NCBI GenBank assembly: GCA_039183205.1
Contig: JBCDBR010000007.1
Coordinates: forward strand, 1 to 64,000
Direction of reading: 5' to 3'
DNA: 64,000 bases
Source: HKCCE3408 sp039183205
GTDB taxonomy: Bacteria > Pseudomonadota > Alphaproteobacteria > Rhodobacterales > Rhodobacteraceae
Position numbers and translations under genes: made by a program. The notes beneath the pieces were generated by a model. It was not told the DNA's origin and made no database searches. It saw only the letters and a program-made list of their open reading frames with translations. This document shows, piece after piece, positions 33,358 through 41,306 of this stretch. Position 1 is the stretch's first letter. Each line of letters begins with the position of its first letter.

Positions 33358-34019
33358 GTTGCATCCTCCGTCCAGAATTTTTGGGTCAATGCGGTGATGT
33401 CGTGGATTTCCTCAGCCCTGCCGTGCTGGCCAGTAAACACAAAGAGGTATTCTGGGATGCGCGCAACGCGCAGGGCAATCGGTTCGTCTTGCACCGCCAG
33501 ATCGTAGCCAATTTGCATGTAGTAGAGCACATAGGCGCGGGTTTCGGCCTCGGCCGCGGGATAGTGATGACGTGTAAACATGGCCGTCAGCGCTGTCAGG
33601 CGCCTTGCATCGGTGGCCGCAACCCGCGCAGCCACGGTGGCATCGCTGCGGCCCCAGGCCCGCACGGCAAAATCGGCCGGCATATTGAAAAGGCTGGGGT
33701 CAATCACGCAGCGAAAGATATTGCAAACCGCGGCGGTAATCGTCGCGCTCGGTGCGGCCGCCATCGCCAAAATACCGGCTGAATTTTCTTCGGCCCACGC
33801 GTCCAGGAGCGCGTCCAAAAGCGCCGCACGATCCTTGAAATACCAATAAAAGCTTGATCGGCTGACGCCCATCCGCTCCGCCAAGGGCAGGATTTTGACC
33901 TGATCAATCCCATGAGAGATCAAGACATCGCGGGCCTGTGTTAACCAATCCTCGCGCGTGACCTTGATATTGCCGATCAGCGCAGGGCGGTCCGGATCGT
34001 TTCGATGCAAAAGTGTCAT
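33354..34019 (-). CDS. TetR-family transcriptional regulator
   Basis: 221 residues from ATG 34019, one base after the MttB stop; a longer in-frame start would run into mttB. Helix-turn-helix at about 43-62 (ILPLAERMGVSRSSFYWYF). The C-terminal ligand domain is typical in size. Because it lies inside the methylamine-type operon, it probably represses its own operon and responds to the substrate. Confidence 0.88.
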   Translation of the reverse strand: MTLLHRNDPDRPALIGNIKVTREDWLTQARDVLISHGIDQVKILPLAERMGVSRSSFYWYFKDRAALLDALLDAWAEENSAGILAMAAAPSATITAAVCNIFRCVIDPSLFNMPADFAVRAWGRSDATVAARVAATDARRLTALTAMFTRHHYPAAEAETRAYVLYYMQIGYDLAVQDEPIALRVARIPEYLFVFTGQHGRAEEIHDITALTQKFWTEDAT

Positions 34020-34020
34020 G

Positions 34021-35541
34021 TCAGCTTTCCGGTGGGGCACCGCCTTCGGCGCGGCGTTTTTCAATGAACGCCGCCACGGCACCCGATTGATCGGCGGTCA
34101 AATGGTTGGGTTCCGGCTCTGCCAGGATCGCCTGCCAAATATCGGTGGCCCGCATCGTGGCGTCGCGCGCGCCGGCGTCCTGCCAGGTGCCGAAATTCGA
34201 CCAATCGGCGACAAGGGGGCTGTAAAACTCGGTCTGATAGCGCGCCATCGTTTGCGCTGCGGCAAAGAAATGTCCGCCTGGCTGCACTTCGGCCAGCGCA
34301 TCAAGCCCAATCGCGGCTGGGCCTGCCTCTGTCGGCACGCACATCTCCGCAACCATTTGCAGAACCTCAAGATCGGTGATCAGCTTTTCATAGCCGACCG
34401 TCAGCCCGCCCTCCATCCAGCCGGCAGCATGGATCGTGACGGTTGCCCCAGCCAAGAGGCATCCCCAAAGCCCGACTTGGGTTTCATTCGCAGCCTGGGC
34501 GTCATTGACATTGGCCGCACATCCCGCCGCCGAACGCCACGGCAAATCGATCAATCGCGCCATTTGTCCGGCCAAAAGCGATGCTTTGAAATGTTCCGGC
34601 GTGCCAAAAGCTGGGGCACCGGATTTCATGTCCACATTGGAGGTGAAGGTGCCGTAAAGCACCGGCGCGCCGGGTTGCGTGAGCTGCACCAGGGCGATCG
34701 CGGCCAAAGCTTCCGCATGGCTCAGCATCACACCGCCCGCGACCGTGATCGGCGCCATCGCGCCCATCAAGGTAAAGGGGGTGACAACGGACACCTGGCG
34801 CGCCCGTGCGAAATCGATCAGACCTTGCGCCATCGGCACATCCAGCGTGCGGGGGGAGTTTGTATTTATAATTGTATAGCAATGGCTTGCCGACTGAAAC
34901 TCATCTTCCGAAAGACCCCGCGCACGGCGCAGAATTTCAAACGCATCGGCGACCTGCGGCGTTCCGCGGGAAAAGACGAATGGCAATTTGTCCGACAGGC
35001 GCAATTGGGTCTGCATGGTGAAGTAGTGGCGGATATGGGTCGGTACATCCTGCGGCTCGACCAGGGGCGGGACCATGTGCAGAACGTCAAAGGCTTGGGT
35101 CAGCCGGGTCAGATCGGTGAAATCCTCTGCCGTGCCTGGGCGCCGGCCCTTGATCCGGTCGGTCGCATGGGGCGCGCCGGCACCGGGCTGGAACACCATC
35201 GCGCCGGGCTCCAAAACGATATCTCGATCTCGCGCGCCGGCCCGGCATTCAACGCGGCGCGGAGCGGTCTTGAGCGCATTTGCGATGATATCGCTGCCCA
35301 AATAGACCATATCGCCATCAAGCCGCGCGCCCGCCCGTGCAAAGATCGTCCGCGCCTCGGGCAGCAGGACGCGGATGCCAAGCTCCTGCAGGACGTGCAG
35401 GCTCGTTGCGTGAATCGCCTGCGCCTCATCGGCGCTGACGGCATCCATCGGCGGGAATGGATTGCGCAATTGCCGGTAGTTTACCTTGCGTTCCACAGCC
35501 GGCGGTGCCCCGCGTCCGCGGCGCCGGGGCCGTGCGTTCAT
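34021..35541 (-). CDS. MttB-family (trimethylamine methyltransferase-like) protein, non-pyrrolysine
   Basis: 506 residues of the MttB superfamily (NYRQLRNPFPPMDAVSADE, LHMVPPLVEPQDVPTH, GAMAPITVAGGVMLSHAEAL, GLDALAEVQPGGHFF). True trimethylamine methyltransferases read an amber codon as pyrrolysine; this frame is open throughout with no internal TAG, so it belongs to the large non-Pyl group, some of which demethylate glycine betaine, proline betaine or carnitine. Those known members pass the methyl to a corrinoid protein, but none is encoded nearby. Overlaps the DMGDH-like gene (ATGA). Substrate unknown. Confidence 0.88.
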   Translation of the reverse strand: MNARPRRRGRGAPPAVERKVNYRQLRNPFPPMDAVSADEAQAIHATSLHVLQELGIRVLLPEARTIFARAGARLDGDMVYLGSDIIANALKTAPRRVECRAGARDRDIVLEPGAMVFQPGAGAPHATDRIKGRRPGTAEDFTDLTRLTQAFDVLHMVPPLVEPQDVPTHIRHYFTMQTQLRLSDKLPFVFSRGTPQVADAFEILRRARGLSEDEFQSASHCYTIINTNSPRTLDVPMAQGLIDFARARQVSVVTPFTLMGAMAPITVAGGVMLSHAEALAAIALVQLTQPGAPVLYGTFTSNVDMKSGAPAFGTPEHFKASLLAGQMARLIDLPWRSAAGCAANVNDAQAANETQVGLWGCLLAGATVTIHAAGWMEGGLTVGYEKLITDLEVLQMVAEMCVPTEAGPAAIGLDALAEVQPGGHFFAAAQTMARYQTEFYSPLVADWSNFGTWQDAGARDATMRATDIWQAILAEPEPNHLTADQSGAVAAFIEKRRAEGGAPPES

Positions 35542-37943
35542 TGCCGCATCGCTTGACCGGTGGGATCATAGGGTGAGGGTGGAATGATTGTTGCCGCCCG
35601 TTCTTGCCCGACGACATGCACGCTCAGCGCATTGCCTTCCTCGGCCACATCGCTGTCAACCAGGGCCAGCGCAAGCGATTTGCCCAATGTGTGCCCATAG
35701 CCACCCGATGTGACAAAGCCAACCCGCCTTTCGCCGGACCACACCGGTTCATACCCGCTGGCATCCGCATCTTCGGCCGCCACCTCAAGGGTGACGAGCC
35801 GCTTGGCCGGGCCATTGCCGTCACGCTCTGCAATGGCCGCCTCGCGACCACGGAAATCGCCTTTGTCCCAGGCGATCCAGCGGTCCATCCCGGTCATGCC
35901 TGCGGTATAGCCTTGCGTGAATTCGGCCGACCAAATGCCAAAGGACTTCTCCAGCCGGAGGCTCAGAAGGGCATTAAAGCCGTATTCGCGAATACCGCTT
36001 TCCGCACCGGCCTCCAACAACATCCGCCGTAACACCGCGTGATCGCCCATCCGGCAATTGATCTCATAGCCCAATTCGCCCGCAACGCTCATCCGCGCGA
36101 CGCGGGTGCGCAACAGCCCGATATCGGCTTGCATGCAGCCCATAAACGGCAATGCGCCAACCGCATCCTCGGTCACCCGCTCGATCACCTCACGGCTTTT
36201 CGGGCCCGCAAGCGAAAAGCCCGCCATCTCCTCGCCCAGATCCCGGACAAAGACACCGTCTGTCAGGTGATCGTTGAACCAACGCATATGCCAGCGGCGC
36301 AGGTAATAGGAGCCCATGATCCACCAGCTACCATCGCCCCAATTAAAGATCGTCAGATCGCCTTTGAGCCGGCCATCCTCGGCCAGCATCGGTGCCAGCT
36401 TCGCGCGGCCGGGTTTAGGAAGCGCGCTGGCCATCATCTTGTCGAGCCAGGCCGCGGCATTCGGCCCCGTCACCTCGTAGCGGGAAAAGGCGGTGATATC
36501 GAGAAGTCCGACACCGTCGCGGACCGCCCGGCACTCCTCTCCGACAATGTCGAACGCATTGGACCGCTTCAGCGTTGGCGTCTCGGCAAAGGATTTGGGC
36601 GCGAAATAGAGCGGTACCTCCATATCCCAGCTTTGCCCCCAAAGCGCGCCGGCCTCGGTCATCGCGTCATGGGCTGGCGCGGTTTTGAGCGGACGGCCCG
36701 CGGGCAATTGCTCGTTCGGGTAGGTCATGACAAACCGGCGGGAATAAAACTGCCCCGTGGTCTGCCGGATATAGTCGCGGTTTTCAGCCCACGGTCCGTA
36801 GCGCGCGACATCCATGCCGTAGACATCGGCTTCGGGCTCGCCGTGGATGATCCATTCGGCCAAACTTTTGCCGACACCGCCGCCTTGCAAAAAGCCGGCC
36901 ATCACAGCGCAGGCGCACCAATAGCCAGGCTTTCCAGGCACTGGCCCGACCAGCGGATTGCCATCGGGCGAGAAGGTGAACGCGCCGTTGACCCATGTTT
37001 TCACACCGACATCTTGCAGCACCGGGTAACGTTCAAAGCCGCAGATTAGCTCCTTTTCGATCCGGTCGGTCTGTTCCTGAAACAGCTCCATCCCGTAATC
37101 CCACGGCGCGCCATCCATGGCCCAGTGCTCGTGATCAATCTCGTAGATGCCCAGCAAAACACCCTTTTGGTCTTGGCGCAGATAGGTGAAGCCTTCGAGA
37201 TCGACCGTCATCGGCATCTCGAAATCCACCTCTTCGAGCTGTGGGATCGTGTCGGAGATCAGGTAATGATGCTTAAGCGGGGAGACCGGCAATTCAATCC
37301 CGGCCATGCGGCCCACCTGCTTGGCCCACAGCCCGCCGGCATTGACCACATGTTCGCAGCGTACATCCCCTTTGTCGGTCTTGACGACCCAACCCTCGGC
37401 GGTCTGTTCCAGCGCCTCGACCTTGGTATGCTCAAAATAACTGGCGCCGCGTTTTTTTGCGGCAACCGCGTAGGCATGAACGGTGCCGGTTGTATCGATA
37501 TAGCCCTCTCGGTCGGCCCACATTCCGCCCAAAAGCCCGTCTGTCGACATGATCGGGCAGCGCTTTTGCGCCTCTTCCGGTGTGACGAGTTCACAATCCT
37601 CGATCCCAATCGATTGGAAGGTTCGGTAGGCCGATTGCAGCCATTCCCACCGGTCCGGTGTGCCCGCCATCGTCAGACCGCCCGTCATATGAAGCCCGAT
37701 ATCCTGGCCGGATTCCTCTTGGATCGTGCTGAGCAGATCGATTGTATAGGCTTGCAGCGCGGCCATGTTCGGATCGGCGTTGAGCGCATGGACACCGCCT
37801 GCGGCATGCCAGGACGATCCTGCCGTCAGAACGGACCGTTCCAGCAAACACACGTCTTTCCAGCCAAATTTGGCGAGGTGATAAAGCACGGATGTGCCAA
37901 CGACACCGCCCCCGATGATGACAACGCGATATTGATCTTTCAT
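35538..37943 (-). CDS. Dimethylglycine/sarcosine dehydrogenase-like protein (DAO plus GcvT domains)
   Basis: 801 residues. N-terminal FAD domain VVIIGGGVVGTSVLYHLAKF with the covalent-flavin region SSWHAAGGVHAL, then from about 430 a GcvT-like folate domain (LFDI-type stretch GLLDITAFSRYEVTG, LAGPKSREVIERV, GELGYEINC). Such enzymes oxidatively demethylate dimethylglycine, sarcosine or related amines and pass formaldehyde to tetrahydrofolate. First gene of the operon. The combination with MttB and a second DAO enzyme suggests stepwise stripping of methyl groups from a betaine-type compound. Confidence 0.9.
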   Translation of the reverse strand: MKDQYRVVIIGGGVVGTSVLYHLAKFGWKDVCLLERSVLTAGSSWHAAGGVHALNADPNMAALQAYTIDLLSTIQEESGQDIGLHMTGGLTMAGTPDRWEWLQSAYRTFQSIGIEDCELVTPEEAQKRCPIMSTDGLLGGMWADREGYIDTTGTVHAYAVAAKKRGASYFEHTKVEALEQTAEGWVVKTDKGDVRCEHVVNAGGLWAKQVGRMAGIELPVSPLKHHYLISDTIPQLEEVDFEMPMTVDLEGFTYLRQDQKGVLLGIYEIDHEHWAMDGAPWDYGMELFQEQTDRIEKELICGFERYPVLQDVGVKTWVNGAFTFSPDGNPLVGPVPGKPGYWCACAVMAGFLQGGGVGKSLAEWIIHGEPEADVYGMDVARYGPWAENRDYIRQTTGQFYSRRFVMTYPNEQLPAGRPLKTAPAHDAMTEAGALWGQSWDMEVPLYFAPKSFAETPTLKRSNAFDIVGEECRAVRDGVGLLDITAFSRYEVTGPNAAAWLDKMMASALPKPGRAKLAPMLAEDGRLKGDLTIFNWGDGSWWIMGSYYLRRWHMRWFNDHLTDGVFVRDLGEEMAGFSLAGPKSREVIERVTEDAVGALPFMGCMQADIGLLRTRVARMSVAGELGYEINCRMGDHAVLRRMLLEAGAESGIREYGFNALLSLRLEKSFGIWSAEFTQGYTAGMTGMDRWIAWDKGDFRGREAAIAERDGNGPAKRLVTLEVAAEDADASGYEPVWSGERRVGFVTSGGYGHTLGKSLALALVDSDVAEEGNALSVHVVGQERAATIIPPSPYDPTGQAMRQ

Positions 37944-38101
37944 GGCGCCACGCTCCGCGACTCAGGTCTGTTTCGCCAAGCCTAAAGGCACTGGACAGTT
38001 CTGTATAGAAGTTTCGACCTCTGCTCCGATGTCCACCCGCAACAATCGCCCGGTTCTTTCCATCGCTGCGCCAAGCGAGCCGTTCGGGCTTGATCTTTTC
38101 G

Positions 38102-38117
38102 ATATTTCTTGAAATAT
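38102..38117. promoter_or_regulatory. ArsR operator: perfect 7-2-7 palindrome
   Basis: ATATTTC-TT-GAAATAT is a perfect inverted repeat seven bases upstream of the arsR start codon, in the 180-base divergent gap to the DMGDH-like gene. Its form and place suit an autorepressing ArsR dimer. Confidence 0.75.
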
Positions 38118-38123
38118 GGAAAT

Positions 38124-38453
38124 ATGGAAAAATCCGATGCTCTTACGGCACTTGCAGCGCTGTCCCAGCCGATGCGGCTCGACGCCATTCGGCTTTTGAT
38201 CAAAGCCGGGCCGACGGGGTTGCTGGCCGGTGATCTGGCCAAGGCCCTTGAGGCTCGGGCCAATACGTTGTCGGCTAATCTTGCGGTTCTGTTGAACGCC
38301 AAGCTCGTGCGCAATACCCGGGAGGGCAGGGGCATACGGTACCGCGCCGATATGGACCGGATGGCCGCGCTGATGGCGTATTTGATGGAGGATTGCTGCG
38401 GCGGCCACCCGGATCTTTGCCGGCCAGCGATTGCGGATATCTCCGCATGTTAA
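38124..38453 (+). CDS. arsR: ArsR-family arsenite-responsive repressor
   Basis: 109 residues from ATG 38124. Winged-helix region about 20-75 (LIKAGPTGLLAGDLAKALEARANTLSANL). Cysteines Cys91 and Cys92 with Cys99 (DCCGGHPDLC) and Cys109 lie in the C-terminal helix, similar to the C-terminal arsenite site of ArsR proteins of the Acidithiobacillus type rather than the classical N-terminal CVC site. Binding of As(III) or Sb(III) would release it from the palindrome just upstream. It overlaps the aquaglyceroporin gene by seven bases, so the two form one regulated unit. Confidence 0.9.
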   Translation: MEKSDALTALAALSQPMRLDAIRLLIKAGPTGLLAGDLAKALEARANTLSANLAVLLNAKLVRNTREGRGIRYRADMDRMAALMAYLMEDCCGGHPDLCRPAIADISAC

Positions 38454-39094
38454 GGCGACTGACCGCTGAGGCACTTGGCACGGGGCTGTTGGTTGCCACG
38501 GTTGTCGGCTCTGGCATCATGGCCGAACGTCTCACCGATGATGTGGCATTACAGCTTTTGGCAAATGCGATCCCGACCGGGGCCATTTTGGTGGTTCTGA
38601 TTGCGGTTTTCGGGCCAATCTCTGGTGCGCATTTCAATCCTGCGGTCAGCTTTGCCTTTCGCCTCCGCGGCGATATCGCGACCGAAACCGCCTTGGCCTA
38701 TAGTGCCGCGCAAATTGCGGGCGGCTGTCTGGGCACGCTGGCCACACATCTGATGTTTGAGCTTCAGCCCTTTGAATTTTCAAGCCAAATGCGCACCGGT
38801 CCGGCGCAATGGTGGGCCGAGATTATCGCGAGCTTTGGCTTGGTCGCGGTCATCTTTGGCGGACTTAAGCACCGCGCGGACGCCGTGGCCTGGCTGGTCG
38901 GGCTCTATATCACGGCGGCCTATTGGTTTACCGCCTCAACGAGCTTTGCAAACCCGGCCGTCGCCATCGCGCGAAGCCTGACGGATACGTTTTCCGGAAT
39001 TCGCCCGCTGGACCTGCCGGGGTTTATTGCCGCGCAGATCATTGGCGCAAGCCTTGCCGTCGCGGTGATGGGCTGGCTCTTGAAAGACGATTAA
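38447..39094 (+). CDS. aqpS: Arsenic-linked aquaglyceroporin (AqpS-type MIP channel)
   Basis: 215 residues from ATG 38447 inside the end of arsR. Six hydrophobic helices and the two MIP half-helix motifs: HFNPAVSFAFR and SFANPAVAIARSL, both intact NPA boxes. In Sinorhizobium meliloti AqpS, also encoded next to arsR, lets arsenite made by ArsC leave the cell, or takes in methylarsenate forms. No arsC or arsB is seen in the window, so the channel here would act alone or with genes elsewhere. Confidence 0.88.
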   Translation: MLRRLTAEALGTGLLVATVVGSGIMAERLTDDVALQLLANAIPTGAILVVLIAVFGPISGAHFNPAVSFAFRLRGDIATETALAYSAAQIAGGCLGTLATHLMFELQPFEFSSQMRTGPAQWWAEIIASFGLVAVIFGGLKHRADAVAWLVGLYITAAYWFTASTSFANPAVAIARSLTDTFSGIRPLDLPGFIAAQIIGASLAVAVMGWLLKDD

Positions 39095-39110
39095 CCCCAA
39101 GCCCGTCGTT

Positions 39111-39125
39111 GCCCGCAATTCGGGC
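39111..39125. terminator. Small hairpin between convergent aqpS and hydrolase genes
   Basis: GCCCG-CAATT-CGGGC, a five-base GC stem in the 42-base gap between two convergent stops. No clear T-run, so termination is uncertain. Confidence 0.35.
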
Positions 39126-39136
39126 GTTCCAGCGAC

Positions 39137-39952
39137 TTAACCGACCAGTGCCGCCAAGAGCGGGCTGCCCGGCTCTCGCAATCCGTCGATGACGTTGAAA
39201 TGATGGCGATCGCTTTCATAAACCGCACGAACCTGCGCACCTTCCATGCTCCACGCTTCTTCCAGCATGCGGGCTTGACGCAGAAATTCCGGCCGCTCTT
39301 GCGCGCCGACCCAGGCAACCACCGAAAGGTCTTTGCGCGGTGTTAGCAGGGCTGGGCTCTGAGCAATGGCCTCTGCCGCGCCGAGCCGCAATTGATCATT
39401 CATCTTGGTCAGTTGAAGCTGTCTTAGATCGTGCACGCCCGATATTGAAATCACACGGTCGATACGACCCGCCGTTTCCGGGTCCAGCGGCGCAGGATCG
39501 CAGGCCATGCGGGTCACCAGATGCCCGCCGGCGGAATGGCCGGTCAGCCGCACAGGGCCGGGCACACGCGCGGCCGCAGTGGCAATGGCCCAGGCAATCT
39601 CTCCGACCATGTCGCCGATTTCGGCCTCGGGTGCCAGCGTATAGGATGGCATGGCCACGGCCCATCCGCGGCTCAGCGGGCCGATGGCCAGATGGCTCCA
39701 ACTGCTTTTGTCAAAGCGCAGCCAATAGCCGCCATGAACAAACACGACGAGCCCCTTCGGCGTGCCCTCCGGCTCAAAAAGATCGAGCACTTGACGCTTG
39801 CCCGGGCCGTAAGGATGGTCGATCAAGCCGCCCGCGCGGGCACGAAATTCCGCCGCCGCCTTGGCCCAGATGGCCGGGAAGTCCGAGCCGCCCGGAATAT
39901 AGCCACCGTTTTCGAACCAATCGTCCCAGTCGATGCCAATGTCGATATTCAC
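39137..39952 (-). CDS. Alpha/beta hydrolase, arylformamidase (kynurenine formamidase)-like
   Basis: 271 residues. The start is GTG at 39952, overlapping the dehydrogenase stop as GTGA. The oxyanion motif HGGYW (VVFVHGGYWLRF) and nucleophile elbow GHSAGG are those of the AFMID/esterase-lipase group, which includes N-formylkynurenine formamidase; the catalytic His is probably in DRHHFNVID near the C-terminus. The neighbourhood contains kynA and kynU but no KynB-type formamidase, so this protein is the best local candidate for hydrolysing N-formylkynurenine. Assignment to that substrate is inference. Confidence 0.78.
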   Translation of the reverse strand: MNIDIGIDWDDWFENGGYIPGGSDFPAIWAKAAAEFRARAGGLIDHPYGPGKRQVLDLFEPEGTPKGLVVFVHGGYWLRFDKSSWSHLAIGPLSRGWAVAMPSYTLAPEAEIGDMVGEIAWAIATAAARVPGPVRLTGHSAGGHLVTRMACDPAPLDPETAGRIDRVISISGVHDLRQLQLTKMNDQLRLGAAEAIAQSPALLTPRKDLSVVAWVGAQERPEFLRQARMLEEAWSMEGAQVRAVYESDRHHFNVIDGLREPGSPLLAALVG

Positions 39953-41187
39953 TGAAAGGCCTGTATGCCGGTTTGCGCCCGGCCCAAAATTAACGCGTGG
40001 ACGTCATGCGTCCCTTCATAGGTGTTCACCGCTTCGAGGTTCATGACATGCCGGATCACGCCGTATTCGTCGGATACGCCGTTGCCGCCATGCATGTCGC
40101 GCGCTTCCCGCGCGATGGCCAGCGCCTTGCCGCAATTGTTGCGCTTCATCAAGCTGATCAGCTCGGCCGGCGCGGTATGGTCGTCGAACATACGGCCAAG
40201 ACGCAACGCGCCCAATAGGCCCAATGAGATCTCGGTTTGCATATCGGCGAGCTTTTTTTGGACCAATTGCGTTGCCGCCAAGGGACGGCCGAATTGCTGC
40301 CGGTCGAGCGTGTATTGGCGCGCAGCATGCCAACAAAATTCCGCAGCCCCCATCGCGCCCCACGCAATGCCGAACCGCGCCCGGTTGAGGCAGCCGAAGG
40401 GTCCGGCAAGCCCCTGCACATGGGGCAAGAGGTTATCTTCGGGCACAAAAACCTCGTCCATCTGGATCATGCCGGTGACGCTGGCACGCAGGCTAAACTT
40501 CCCCTCGATCTTCGGCGCGACCAGACCCTTCATGTCCTTTTCCAGGATAAAGCCTTTGATCTTTCCGTCATGTGCGTCGGATTTCGCCCAGATGATGAAT
40601 ACATCCGCGATCGGCGAATTGGTGATCCAGTTCTTCGACCCAGACAAGAGATAGCCGCCATCGACCGGCTTGGCTCGCGTCAGCATGCCCGCCGGGTCAG
40701 AGCCGTGATCGGGTTCGGTCAGCCCGAAACAGCCGACAAATGCGCCACTGGCCAGTTTCGGGAGGTATTTTTGGCGCTGCGCTTCGGTGCCGTAGGCGAA
40801 GATCGGGTGCATCACCAGCGACGATTGCACCGACATCGCCGAGCGGTAGCCCGAATCCACCCGTTCGACCGCGCGGGCCACCAGACCGTAGCTGACGTAA
40901 TTGGCGCCGACACCGCCATAGGTTTCCGGGATTGTTGCCCCCAAGAGCCCAAGCGAACCCATTTCGGTCATGATCTCGCGGTCAAAGCGTTCGTGCCGAT
41001 TTGCCATCAGGACCCGGCCGGCCAGCTTGTCTTGGCAATAGGCCTCCGCGGTGTCACGGATCATGCGTTCTTCTTCGCTCAGCAGGCTGTCGATTGAAAA
41101 CGGATCGGCCCAATCGAGCGCGGCCGGCTTTGCTCGCGCTGCGTCCGGCGTGGCGGTCGCGGGGTCAAAATCCTTTGCGGTATCCAT
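39949..41187 (-). CDS. gcdH: Glutaryl-CoA dehydrogenase
   Basis: 412 residues from ATG 41187 (AGGAGG just upstream favours it over an ATG seven codons earlier). Acyl-CoA dehydrogenase fold with GLTEPDHGSDP, SGSKNWITNSPIADVF and catalytic Glu391 in NTYEGTHDVHAL; the whole closely follows the glutaryl-CoA dehydrogenase subfamily. It oxidises and decarboxylates glutaryl-CoA to crotonyl-CoA. Divergent from the aminobenzoyl-CoA operon across palindromic repeats and followed by a formamidase-like gene, so it probably completes the tryptophan/anthranilate route. Confidence 0.93.
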   Translation of the reverse strand: MDTAKDFDPATATPDAARAKPAALDWADPFSIDSLLSEEERMIRDTAEAYCQDKLAGRVLMANRHERFDREIMTEMGSLGLLGATIPETYGGVGANYVSYGLVARAVERVDSGYRSAMSVQSSLVMHPIFAYGTEAQRQKYLPKLASGAFVGCFGLTEPDHGSDPAGMLTRAKPVDGGYLLSGSKNWITNSPIADVFIIWAKSDAHDGKIKGFILEKDMKGLVAPKIEGKFSLRASVTGMIQMDEVFVPEDNLLPHVQGLAGPFGCLNRARFGIAWGAMGAAEFCWHAARQYTLDRQQFGRPLAATQLVQKKLADMQTEISLGLLGALRLGRMFDDHTAPAELISLMKRNNCGKALAIAREARDMHGGNGVSDEYGVIRHVMNLEAVNTYEGTHDVHALILGRAQTGIQAFQ

Positions 41188-41223
41188 GGCGGGTCCTCCT
41201 GCGAGCATTGCCTAAACTTGGGA

Positions 41224-41244
41224 CTTGAATATTTCAAGCTTGAA
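41224..41244. promoter_or_regulatory. Overlapping palindromes, candidate MarR operator of the aminobenzoyl-CoA regulon
   Basis: CTTGAA-TAT-TTCAAG (41224-41238) and the perfect 12-base palindrome TTCAAGCTTGAA (41233-41244) overlap, so three CTTGAA/TTCAAG half sites lie in 21 bases. They sit between gcdH and the monooxygenase/reductase gene, 37 and 63 bases from the two start codons. MarR regulators of aryl-CoA pathways bind short palindromes of this kind. Confidence 0.7.
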
Positions 41245-41306
41245 GTATCTATCTTCCAAGCGTAGCCTAGCACAAGCTGAATATGGAATGGCAGGGAGGT
41301 GCGTCC

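Noticed and set aside
34021..35541. Pyrrolysine in the MttB homologue
   Set aside because: No in-frame TAG exists within the gene, so the protein belongs to the non-pyrrolysine group.
36039..37049. Open frame of 336 codons opposite the DMGDH-like gene
   Set aside because: Lies entirely inside a conserved FAD/GcvT enzyme; no plausible start signal or domain.
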